This document shows, piece after piece, positions 1 through 6,232 of a stretch of DNA of 7,894 bases (positions are counted from its first letter, which is position 1; each line of letters opens with the position of its first letter). Both the position numbers and the translations under genes were made by a program. The notes beneath the pieces were generated by a model that made no database searches, was not told the DNA's origin, and saw only the letters and a list, made by a program, of their open reading frames with translations. Source of the stretch: CAYTAP01 sp964435775 (GTDB lineage Bacteria; Planctomycetota; Phycisphaerae; Tepidisphaerales; Tepidisphaeraceae); NCBI GenBank assembly GCA_964435775.1, contig CAYTAP010000151.1, positions 1 through 7,894 of the forward strand, read 5' to 3'.

Positions 1-12
1 TCATCGGAAGAG

Positions 13-56
13 AAGACCCCCTCCCCAGCCCTCCCCCGCGAGTACGCGGGGGAGGG
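13..56. repeat. Dispersed GC-rich hairpin repeat, copy A
   Basis: A C-rich lead (13-28) is followed by a perfect inverted repeat. The arms are 29-40 (CCCTCCCCCGCG) and 45-56 (CGCGGGGGAGGG), 12 bp each, with an AGTA loop. The lead and left arm match a second copy at 5628-5672: both run AAGACCCCC, a few C-rich bases, then GCCCTCCCCCG, with a one-base length difference in the lead. Two copies about 5.6 kb apart, both outside genes, indicate a dispersed intergenic repeat family. It could act as a transcription terminator or mRNA 3' stabiliser for a gene left of the window, but there is no T-tract. Confidence 0.75.
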
Positions 57-68
57 AGTAGTTTGGAG

Positions 69-88
69 GGCGTCGCTCCCGCGACGCC
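69..88. repeat. Short perfect palindrome
   Basis: GGCGTCGC (69-76) and GCGACGCC (81-88) are perfect 8-bp arms around a TCCC loop. The palindrome sits between hairpin copy A and the tandem repeat. The wider segment TGGAGGGCG (64-72) is also an exact inverted match to CGCCCTCCA at 107-115 and 140-148, so alternative, longer stems are possible. I see no gene that it would obviously regulate. Confidence 0.5.
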
Positions 89-185
89 GTGGCGGCTGAG
101 GACCATCGCCCTCCAGGCGCCGTGGCGGCGGAGGACCGTCGCCCTCCAGCCAGACCCCGCTGTGGTGGAGGGCCGTCGCTTTCCA
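86..185. repeat. 33-bp-period tandem repeat, decaying
   Basis: Two 31-base units at 86-116 and 119-149 differ at only two positions (T/G and A/G) and are spaced 33 bp apart. A third, degenerate copy at 159-185 matches if 3 bases are deleted, and its mismatches are all transitions. Because 33 is a multiple of three, the repeat gives spurious peptides with an AVAAEDHRPPG-like period in one frame. There is no ribosome site or other support for translation. The rest of 1-293 up to the transhydrogenase start holds nothing further that I can support. Confidence 0.65.
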
Positions 186-293
186 ACGGCGAAGGAATTG
201 TGGAAGTCTTGATTGAGGCGCTTGGCGCGATTTACGCTACAGTACGCTTGGCTTTTGGGCGATGCTGTGGGGTCAATTTCCGGGCAGGGCTGA

Positions 294-1724
294 ATGAGAC
301 ATTTCGATTGCATTGTGATTGGGACGGGTCCCGGCGGGCAGAAGGCGGCGATCCAGGCGGCCAAGCTCGGCAAGCGGGTGGCGATCATTGAAAAAAACCG
401 CGTCGTCGGCGGCGCGGCGATCAACACCGGCACGATTCCCAGCAAGGCGCTGCGCGAGGCGGTCGTTCATTTGACGCAATTGGATGCCCGCGCGTCGATG
501 TGCGTCACAACCCAGCGCGTCCGGCAGAAGATCACGATCGCCGATTTGATCTACGTCAGCCAGCAGGTCATTCATAATGAACTGGCTTTGATTCAGGATC
601 AGCTTGCCCGCAACGATGTGGAGCTCATCTGGGGCACGGCGCGATTCGATGGCGAGAGCGTGGTGTATGTCGATCGGGATCATGAGCTTGAAGCGTTGAC
701 GGCCGGGACATTCGTCATCGCCACCGGCACGCGCCCCGCCAAGCCCCAGACGGTTCCGTTCCATCCCCAGGTGGTTTTCACCTCCGATGGCCTGCTTGAA
801 CTTGACCGGCTGCCCAAGTCGGTCATCGTTGTCGGAGGCGGCGTCATCGGCACGGAATACGCGTGCATGCTCGCGGCGCTGGGCGTGAAGGTGACGCTCG
901 TCGAAGCGCGAAGCGAAGTCATTGGATTCCTCGATCATGAAATCACCGAGGCGTTTCAATATCAAATGCGCCGCATGGGAATCACGCTGCGGCTGACTGA
1001 AAAAGTGCATGCGATCAAGCTGGTGGAGCCGGAAGCAGGCGAGGGAGGCGACGGCGGCGAGCCCGGTCGACCGCATGTGAGGGCGACCCTCGAATCAGGC
1101 AAGCATCTGCATGCGCAAACCCTTTTGTATGCGGTGGGACGGCAGGGAACGACCGAGGCGCTGTGCCTGGAAAAGGCGGGGCTGGTCGCTGATGATCGTC
1201 AACGGCTGGCGGTCAATGCGAATTACCAGACGGCCGTGCCGCATATTTATGCGGTGGGGGATGTGATCGGGTTTCCCGCGCTGGCCTCCACGGCGATGGA
1301 GCAGGGGCGGCTGGCGATCTGCCATGCCTTTGGCGTACCGACGACCTCGATGCCGGAATTGTTCCCCTACGGCATTTATTCGATCCCCGAAATCTCAATG
1401 GTCGGGCGCACCGAGGCGCAGCTCACGAATGCCGGCATTCCGTATGAGGTGGGGATCGCGCAGTATCGTGAATTGGCGCGGGGACAGCTCTTGGGGGACG
1501 ACACCGGGATGCTCAAACTTCTGATCCACCAGGAGAATCGGCGCATTCTGGGCGTGCATGTCATCGGCACGGGCGCGACTGAGCTTATTCACATCGGACA
1601 GGCGGTGATGGCGTTTGAGGGGACCATCGATTATTTCGTGAACAGCGTGTTTAATTACCCCACGCTGGCCGAGGCGTATAAGGTGGCGGCGCTGAACGGG
1701 TTGAACAAACTGATGGAAGCGTGA
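294..1724 (+). CDS. sthA: Soluble pyridine nucleotide transhydrogenase (Si-specific NAD(P)+ transhydrogenase)
   Basis: A 476-residue cytosolic flavoprotein predicted to transfer hydride between NADPH and NAD+. It has the two-Rossmann layout of the pyridine nucleotide-disulfide oxidoreductases. The FAD site is GTGPGG (10-15), ATGTRPA lies at 143-149, the NAD(P) site is GGGVIG (181-186), and the second FAD motif is YAVGDVIGFPALA (319-331). A C-terminal dimerisation domain ends in FNYPTLAEAYK (453-463). Tyr455 sits where lipoamide dehydrogenases have the catalytic His, which favours transhydrogenase. The segment GGAAINTGTIPSKALREA (39-56) matches the family pattern but has no cysteine, whereas related enzymes keep at least one there. 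A Gly/Glu-rich insertion (about 246-260) lies in the NAD domain. The start has a short-spaced AGGG at 286-289. The rhamnulokinase follows 25 bp downstream, probably in the same transcript. Family assignment is strong; I rest it on remembered similarity to actinobacterial SthA. Confidence 0.9.
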   Translation: MRHFDCIVIGTGPGGQKAAIQAAKLGKRVAIIEKNRVVGGAAINTGTIPSKALREAVVHLTQLDARASMCVTTQRVRQKITIADLIYVSQQVIHNELALIQDQLARNDVELIWGTARFDGESVVYVDRDHELEALTAGTFVIATGTRPAKPQTVPFHPQVVFTSDGLLELDRLPKSVIVVGGGVIGTEYACMLAALGVKVTLVEARSEVIGFLDHEITEAFQYQMRRMGITLRLTEKVHAIKLVEPEAGEGGDGGEPGRPHVRATLESGKHLHAQTLLYAVGRQGTTEALCLEKAGLVADDRQRLAVNANYQTAVPHIYAVGDVIGFPALASTAMEQGRLAICHAFGVPTTSMPELFPYGIYSIPEISMVGRTEAQLTNAGIPYEVGIAQYRELARGQLLGDDTGMLKLLIHQENRRILGVHVIGTGATELIHIGQAVMAFEGTIDYFVNSVFNYPTLAEAYKVAALNGLNKLMEA

Positions 1725-1749
1725 GCGCGCGGCAGAGGAGCGGATCGTC

Positions 1750-3231
1750 ATGGCGAAGAATTTTCTCGCGTTTGATCTGGGGGCTGAAAGCGGACGCGCC
1801 GTGCTTGGAGTGCTGGACAAAGCCCGGCTGCAATTGGAGGTGGTCCACCGCTTCAGCAATCCCACCGGCCAGATGAGGGGCCACATTCATTGGGACCTCC
1901 TCGCGCAGTGGGAGGAATTGAAGACCGGCCTGCGCCTGGCGGGGAAAACCGATGGGGCGAGACGAACCCTGCACGGGATCGGTGTGGACACCTGGGGCGT
2001 GGATTTCGGCCTGCTCGACGCCGACGGCCGAATCATGGGCAATCCGTTTCATTACCGGGACCCGTGGACTGAGGGAATTCTGGAAAAGACCTTTGCCCGT
2101 TTGGATCGAAAGATCATCTTCGACCGCACGGGCATTCAGTTCATCCGATTCAACACCCTGTTCCAATTGGCGGCGCTTCATGAGCGATATCCGCACATGC
2201 TCAAGTCGGCGCGGCGGCTGCTGTTCATGCCGGACTTGTTCAACTATTTGTTCACCGACAAGGAAAAGAGCGAGCGGTCCATTGCCTCGACGTCGCAGAT
2301 GATCGACCCGCGAACGCGACGCTGGGCGAAGGATCTGCTTGAGAAGTTGCAACTGCCGACGGCGATCCTCCCTGAATTGATTGATGGCGGAAGCGTGGTG
2401 GGGCCGCTCAGTGATGCGGTGGCCGAGGAATGCGATGTCGAGCCGATGCCCGTCCTCGCGCCGGGTTGTCACGACACGGCCAGCGCGGTGGCGGCGGTGC
2501 CGGCTACGGCGGGGCGCGAGGATTGGTGTTACATCAGTTCCGGCACATGGTCATTGATGGGCGTTGAGCTCCCCTCCCCGATCATCAACGACAAGTCATT
2601 GGCGTATAACTACACCAACGAAATCGGCATTGGTGGACGCATTCGTTTCCTGAAAAACATCATGGGCTTGTGGCTCGTCCAGGAGTGCCGCCGACAATGG
2701 GCGCGGGAAGGAACCGAGCATGATTACCCGACGCTTACCGACATGGCGGAGAAAACACCGAGTCGCGGGATCGTCATCAATCCGGATCATGGTCCGTTCA
2801 TGACACCCGGCGACATGCCGGGCAAGATTGATGCCTATTGTCGTCAAACGAAGCAGGCGACGCCGCAAGGCATGGGGGAGTATGTCCGTGTGTGTCTCGA
2901 GAGCCTCGCCCTGACGTATCGGAGGACGGTTGAAGGGTTGGAGGAAATCCTCGGACGGTCGATCTCGACGATCCATATCGTCGGCGGCGGGACACAAAAC
3001 AAGCTGCTGAATCAGATGACCGCCGACGCGACCGGTCGAACGGTGATCGCCGGGCCGATCGAGGCGACCGCGATCGGCAACATCCTCGCGCAGGCGATGG
3101 CGGTGGGGGCGCTGCGCGATCTGGAGGAGGCGCGGGCGGTTGTTGCCGCCAGCTTCCCCGTTGAGCGGTATGAGCCGGTCAACCATGAAAGCTGGGGCAA
3201 GGCGTACGACCGCTACCGCGGTCTTGTGTGA
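1750..3231 (+). CDS. rhaB: Rhamnulokinase (FGGY-family carbohydrate kinase)
   Basis: A 493-residue cytosolic kinase predicted to phosphorylate L-rhamnulose to L-rhamnulose 1-phosphate with ATP; Escherichia coli RhaB is about the same length. The N-terminal phosphate motif is FDLGAESGR (8-16), followed by GVDTWGVDFGLLD (78-90). GCHDTASA (239-246) carries the probable catalytic base Asp242. YISSGTWSLMG (261-271) and GGGTQNKLLNQMTADATG (412-429) belong to the C-terminal actin-like ATPase fold. DTWGVDFGLLD and SSGTWSLMG favour the rhamnulokinase branch over xylulose or glycerol kinases. AGGAG at 1736-1740 lies 9 bases before the ATG. The transhydrogenase ends 25 bp upstream, so the two are probably cotranscribed. 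No rhamnose isomerase or rhamnulose-1-phosphate aldolase is visible, so substrate specificity (rhamnulose, fuculose or another ketose) is inferred from the family alone. Confidence 0.88.
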   Translation: MAKNFLAFDLGAESGRAVLGVLDKARLQLEVVHRFSNPTGQMRGHIHWDLLAQWEELKTGLRLAGKTDGARRTLHGIGVDTWGVDFGLLDADGRIMGNPFHYRDPWTEGILEKTFARLDRKIIFDRTGIQFIRFNTLFQLAALHERYPHMLKSARRLLFMPDLFNYLFTDKEKSERSIASTSQMIDPRTRRWAKDLLEKLQLPTAILPELIDGGSVVGPLSDAVAEECDVEPMPVLAPGCHDTASAVAAVPATAGREDWCYISSGTWSLMGVELPSPIINDKSLAYNYTNEIGIGGRIRFLKNIMGLWLVQECRRQWAREGTEHDYPTLTDMAEKTPSRGIVINPDHGPFMTPGDMPGKIDAYCRQTKQATPQGMGEYVRVCLESLALTYRRTVEGLEEILGRSISTIHIVGGGTQNKLLNQMTADATGRTVIAGPIEATAIGNILAQAMAVGALRDLEEARAVVAASFPVERYEPVNHESWGKAYDRYRGLV

Positions 3232-3261
3232 CGGCGCGCCTGTCACGCCATTTGGCCGATC

Positions 3262-3289
3262 TTGCAACAATCCCGCATCCCATTACACT
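3262..3289 (+). promoter_or_regulatory. Possible sigma-70-type promoter
   Basis: TTGCAA (3262-3267) and TACACT (3284-3289) each match four of six consensus positions and are 16 bp apart. They lie in the 151-bp gap between the rhamnulokinase stop and the oxidoreductase start. This would give the oxidoreductase its own transcript with a leader of about 85 bases. Such matches occur by chance, so this is a weak call. Confidence 0.25.
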
Positions 3290-3326
3290 CGACTGACGCT
3301 GCACCGCATGTTATTTGCGGCCGATT

Positions 3327-3351
3327 GTGGCGCCGATTCGGGCGGCGCCGC
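3327..3351 (+). other. Stem-loop in the oxidoreductase leader
   Basis: GGCGCCG (3329-3335) and CGGCGCC (3343-3349) are perfect arms around a 7-base loop. A T·G and a G-C pair extend the stem to 9 bp (3327-3335 with 3343-3351). It ends 16 bases before the GGAGG ribosome site. There is no T-tract, so it is not a classic terminator. It could modulate translation or be chance pairing in GC-rich DNA. Confidence 0.35.
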
Positions 3352-3367
3352 TTCAGTCGAACCATTT

Positions 3368-3372
3368 GGAGG
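3368..3372 (+). promoter_or_regulatory. Ribosome binding site fixing the oxidoreductase start
   Basis: GGAGG lies 10 bases before the ATG at 3383. The same frame is open upstream to 3140, inside the rhamnulokinase gene, but the upstream residues show no family similarity. The Rossmann motif begins nine residues after the ATG at 3383, so this site decides the start. Confidence 0.75.
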
Positions 3373-3382
3373 ATTCCGCAAG

Positions 3383-4576
3383 ATGGCCACCGGCAACGTC
3401 AATATCGGCATGATTGGGCAGAAGTTCATGGGTCGCGCCCATTCCAACGCCTACATGAAGGTTGATAAGTTTTTCAAATTGCCGGTCGGCGTGGTCATGC
3501 ACACGGTGGCGGGGCGCAATGCCGGGGATTTGGAGCAGTTCAAAAACAAGTGGAAGTGGCAACACAGCTCGACGGATTGGCGGAAGATGGTCGCCGATCC
3601 GGAGATCAACTTCATCGACATCACCGCGCCCAACAATGCCCACCGGGAGATGGCGATCGCGGCGTTGGAGGCGGGCAAGCACGTCGCGTGTGAAAAGCCG
3701 CTGGCGGGATCGCTGGCCGATGCGCGGGCAATCCGCGACGCGGCCCGCAAAGCCAAAAAGAGCAAAACGTTCGTCTGGTGGACCTACCGGCGCACACCGG
3801 CCGTGGCGCTGGCGCATCAACTTGTGAAAGAGGGGCGGATCGGGCGGGTCTATCACATTCGGGGTTATTATCTTCAGGACTGGGCGACTCCGGATGTGCC
3901 GCTCATCTGGCGGTTCAACAAGGAGGTCGCCGGGTCGGGTTCGCACGGCGACCTGGGGGCGCATGTGATCGACATGGCGCGGTTCGTCGCCGGTGATGAG
4001 TTCGCGGAGATCAACGGCGCGATCCAGGAAACGTTCATCAAGGAACGGATCATCCCATCACAAGGCTCGCAGGGGGGCATCGCCGGCGGCGCCAAGGGGG
4101 GGACGGGGAAAAAAGGAAAGGTGGATGTCGATGACGCGACGCTCTTCATCGGGCGGATGGCGTCGGGCGCGGTGTGCAACTTTGAGGCGACGCGCTTTTC
4201 CACGGGGTATCAGAATAAGAACGGCGTCGAGATTCATGGCGAGAAAGGGGCGATCAGTTTCAACTTCGAGGAGATGAACCTCCTTTCGTTTTACGACGCC
4301 ACGGAAGACCGAAAAACCCGTGCCTGGCGCAAGATCATGGTGACGCATGCCCCCGATCACCCATATGCCGAGGCGTGGTGGCCGGATGCGCACATCATTG
4401 GTTATGAGCATACGTTCATCAACCAGGCGGCCGACATGCTCAAGGTGCTTGGCGGCGAGAATCCCACGGTTCCGTTGTCGGATTTCGAGGATTCGTACAA
4501 AACCCAGCAGGTACTCGAGGCCGTTGTCATCAGCGCGGCTGAAAAGCGTCCCGTGAAGTTGAGTGAAATCGATTGA
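3383..4576 (+). CDS. Gfo/Idh/MocA-family NAD(P)-dependent oxidoreductase
   Basis: A 397-residue protein of the glucose-fructose oxidoreductase / inositol dehydrogenase family, which oxidises or reduces sugars and cyclitols with a bound or exchanging NAD(P). The N-terminal Rossmann fold begins VNIGMIGQKFMGRAHSNAY (6-24), a diverged GxGxxG motif. Cofactor-side motifs are TAPNNAH (81-87) and CEKPLA (103-108), which carries the family lysine Lys105. In GDLGAHVID (189-197), Asp190 and His194 match the usual catalytic Asp and His. The C-terminal beta-sheet domain has a glycine/lysine-rich loop (about 226-246) before the VDVDDA strand. No signal peptide is seen at the chosen start, so it is probably cytosolic. 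It follows the rhamnulokinase by 151 bp and may have its own promoter. The exact substrate cannot be read from sequence; a deoxysugar or sugar-acid step is plausible from context. Confidence 0.88.
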   Translation: MATGNVNIGMIGQKFMGRAHSNAYMKVDKFFKLPVGVVMHTVAGRNAGDLEQFKNKWKWQHSSTDWRKMVADPEINFIDITAPNNAHREMAIAALEAGKHVACEKPLAGSLADARAIRDAARKAKKSKTFVWWTYRRTPAVALAHQLVKEGRIGRVYHIRGYYLQDWATPDVPLIWRFNKEVAGSGSHGDLGAHVIDMARFVAGDEFAEINGAIQETFIKERIIPSQGSQGGIAGGAKGGTGKKGKVDVDDATLFIGRMASGAVCNFEATRFSTGYQNKNGVEIHGEKGAISFNFEEMNLLSFYDATEDRKTRAWRKIMVTHAPDHPYAEAWWPDAHIIGYEHTFINQAADMLKVLGGENPTVPLSDFEDSYKTQQVLEAVVISAAEKRPVKLSEID

Positions 4577-4664
4577 CGTAAATTGACATCAAACCGCGCG
4601 GTATTGATCCACGCGCAGTCGCCATCTTGAATCATGCCAGCCGGTACGATTGAGGATGTGCATC

Positions 4665-4670
4665 GGAGAA
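4665..4670 (+). promoter_or_regulatory. Ribosome binding site deciding the lipoprotein start
   Basis: GGAGAA lies 6 bases before the ATG at 4677. Longer starts (TTG at 4650, ATG at 4656) add residues that do not improve the signal peptide and place this site inside the gene. The start at 4677 is therefore preferred. Confidence 0.6.
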
Positions 4671-4676
4671 CCATCC

Positions 4677-5585
4677 ATGACCCACACCCCTGTCTTTGCC
4701 GGTCGGCGGCTTGGCGTTGTTTCGCTTTCAATCGCCGTCTCGACGGCGACCATGATGCTCGTCACCCTGACGGGTTGCGCCGAGAAGAAACCCGTGACGC
4801 CACCGCCGGTGCAGCAACTCTCCACCGTACAAACCCCCGCCAGCCGGACGCAGCAGCGGCTCAACACGCTGCAAAGCTTCGTGGATGCGCTGTCTGATTC
4901 GTCCAAGGCACTGCCGGGGCGCACCGAGGCCGCCCATCGCCAGTTGATGGCCGAGGTGTTCAGTCAACTTCAAGGCCTGTTGCCGATGTTGGCGATCGAT
5001 CCCGACACGGGCGCATTTCGCCAGCAGCTTGAAATTCTCGAACAATCGCAGCATAAATTGACCAGCCAATCGGCCAAGGGTTTGGACCAACCGATCATCA
5101 ACACAGGCCTGCGGGCGGCCGCCAATGCGCTGACGCCTCTCGCGGCCGAGTTGAACCTGTCCAATGCCGCCGAATTGATCAAGCCCATCGATGACAACCT
5201 CCATGCCTTGGACGCCGCGACCGGACCTCTCCATCGTCTGGCCGCGACGGATGTGGTGAAAGCGGAGACGAACCTGGTCAAAGCGCTGGCGACCGCTGCG
5301 GCGCAGCGGATGAACGTCGCGTTGAAATTGAATGAAGCCTCAACGACGAAAGAGGCATCAAGCCCCGCGACCGCGCCTGTGGTCAGGAAGGCCGCACAGG
5401 CTCCCGCAAGCGCGGCCCCTGCCGCGGCCAAGGCAGCGACGCCGTCCGCGACTCAATTGATCCCCACAACCGTTCCCGCCGAGCCAACGCCTCCCCCGGC
5501 CGATCAACCCACCCCTCGAGCGGCGACGCAGACGAGTACGCCATCGCCGGCGCCGGCGGCGCCTTCGGATTTGAATAAGCAGTAG
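4677..5585 (+). CDS. Uncharacterised lipoprotein with Pro/Ala/Thr-rich tail
   Basis: From the ATG at 4677 the protein has 302 residues. I do not recognise its family. The N-terminus has a basic segment with Arg10-Arg11, a hydrophobic stretch (about 12-32) and a lipobox-like LTGC ending at Cys34, predicting export and lipid attachment by Lgt and LspA. A proline-rich linker follows the cysteine. The middle (about 45-230) is rich in Ala, Leu, Gln, Glu and Lys with heptad-like hydrophobic spacing, so mostly helical, perhaps coiled. Asn, Asp and Leu recur in repeated helical segments such as AANALTPLAAELNLSNAAEL. The last 70 or so residues are low-complexity Ala/Pro/Thr/Ser with runs such as PPPADQPTPRAATQTSTP, typical of an extended envelope-spanning or wall-associated tail. 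No catalytic motif is visible. A structural or scaffolding envelope role is possible but unproven. It starts 100 bp after the oxidoreductase and is the last plus-strand gene. Confidence 0.75.
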   Translation: MTHTPVFAGRRLGVVSLSIAVSTATMMLVTLTGCAEKKPVTPPPVQQLSTVQTPASRTQQRLNTLQSFVDALSDSSKALPGRTEAAHRQLMAEVFSQLQGLLPMLAIDPDTGAFRQQLEILEQSQHKLTSQSAKGLDQPIINTGLRAAANALTPLAAELNLSNAAELIKPIDDNLHALDAATGPLHRLAATDVVKAETNLVKALATAAAQRMNVALKLNEASTTKEASSPATAPVVRKAAQAPASAAPAAAKAATPSATQLIPTTVPAEPTPPPADQPTPRAATQTSTPSPAPAAPSDLNKQ

Positions 5586-5627
5586 CATGAACTCGTGGCG
5601 ATATCCGCGCCGGCTCTTACCTGGCGA

Positions 5628-5672
5628 AAGACCCCCACCCTGCCCTCCCCCGTTGGGTACAACGGGAGAGGG
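5628..5672. repeat. Dispersed GC-rich hairpin repeat, copy B (possible bidirectional terminator)
   Basis: A C-rich lead is followed by arms at 5643-5655 and 5660-5672 (13 bp with one C/A mismatch) and a GGTA loop. The lead and left arm match copy A at 13-56. The two differ in the arm bases next to the loop, but the changes are paired on both sides (CG/CG in A, TTG/CAA in B), as expected if folding is conserved. It lies between the convergent lipoprotein and NUDIX genes, 43 bp after the lipoprotein stop and 59 bp past the NUDIX stop. It is the only strong hairpin here, so it may end transcription from both sides, although no T-tract follows. The rest of 5586-5731 shows nothing I can name. Confidence 0.7.
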
Positions 5673-5731
5673 TGAACAGTTGTGAGACACGCGCGGGTTC
5701 ATAGAAAAAGCGGAGTGGCTGGCGCGCGAGA

Positions 5732-6172
5732 TCACTTGGCCATGTGCCGCACGAGGTCCAGCGGATGGTTCTTTCCTTCCCACGCGTCCAGTACGATCTG
5801 CCGGAGCATGTCGGGGGCGATCAGTTCCTCCGACGCCATCTCCGCCACATCATTTGCGGAAAACAAGCCAACGCCAAGGATTTCATCTCCGCTGCGCGCC
5901 TGTTGATCCCCCGCATTGGCGCGGAAGACGAAGCGAACGGATTGGATGGTGGAGTAAATGCCGATCAAACCGGACAGCGGGCAGATCAACCCGGTTTCTT
6001 CGAGCAGCTCACGGGCGGCCGCGCCGACGAGCGATTCGCCGTGCTCCACATGTCCGCCGGGCAGATTCCACTTGTCGCGCGCTTCGGGCTTGGCTTCCTT
6101 TACAAGCCAGAACCGATCCCCACTCATCGCCAGGACGCTGGCGTGAACCTTGAAGAGTTGTCGCTCGCTCAT
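5732..6172 (-). CDS. NUDIX hydrolase (MutT-like)
   Basis: A 146-residue protein, close to the minimal NUDIX domain size. It is predicted to hydrolyse a nucleoside diphosphate linked to another moiety, releasing a nucleotide and a phosphate product in a Mg2+-dependent way. The NUDIX box is complete: Gly40, five residues, Glu46, seven residues, then RELLEETGL (54-62), including the metal-binding glutamates of REXXEE. WNLPGGHVEHGE (35-46) is the usual lead into the box. The substrate cannot be told from the sequence; nucleotide-pool sanitation (8-oxo-dGTP type) and ADP-ribose or NADH hydrolysis are all possible. It is the last gene of the minus-strand block, 60 bp after the decarboxylase gene, and may be read through from it. 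No clear Shine-Dalgarno sequence precedes its ATG, so the exact start is slightly uncertain. Confidence 0.88.
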   Translation of the reverse strand: MSERQLFKVHASVLAMSGDRFWLVKEAKPEARDKWNLPGGHVEHGESLVGAAARELLEETGLICPLSGLIGIYSTIQSVRFVFRANAGDQQARSGDEILGVGLFSANDVAEMASEELIAPDMLRQIVLDAWEGKNHPLDLVRHMAK

Positions 6173-6232
6173 GTTGGAATTGTAGCAGGCGAAAGGGTCG
6201 GACGTGTGCTGAAATCGCCGATCGTGACTCCG

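Noticed and set aside
209..238. TTGATT and TACGCT, 18 bp apart, as a promoter for sthA
   Set aside because: The -10 element matches only three of six positions; this is too weak to call.
1..391. Short open frames on both strands through the tandem repeat at the window start
   Set aside because: Their peptides follow the 33-bp repeat period, and one runs into the sthA coding region in another frame. No ribosome site or homology supports them.
273..1076. A 267-codon minus-strand open frame opposite sthA
   Set aside because: It is a shadow of a well-supported gene, has no ribosome site or family motif, and is rich in Arg, His and Asp.
1651..2472. A 273-codon minus-strand open frame opposite the sthA/rhaB junction
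   Set aside because: It overlaps two real genes and has no recognisable domain; codon-position GC bias explains it.
3140..3382. An upstream extension of the oxidoreductase starting inside rhaB
   Set aside because: The extra residues show no family similarity, and a strong GGAGG precedes the ATG at 3383, just before the Rossmann motif.
4583..4608. Perfect TTGACA followed by TATTGAT upstream of the lipoprotein gene
   Set aside because: The spacing is 13 bp, too short for a normal sigma-70 promoter, and no good -10 lies at 16-18 bp.
4596..4616. GCGCG/CGCGC stem after the oxidoreductase as a terminator
   Set aside because: The stem is only 5 bp with an 11-base loop and no T-tract, so it is likely chance in GC-rich DNA.
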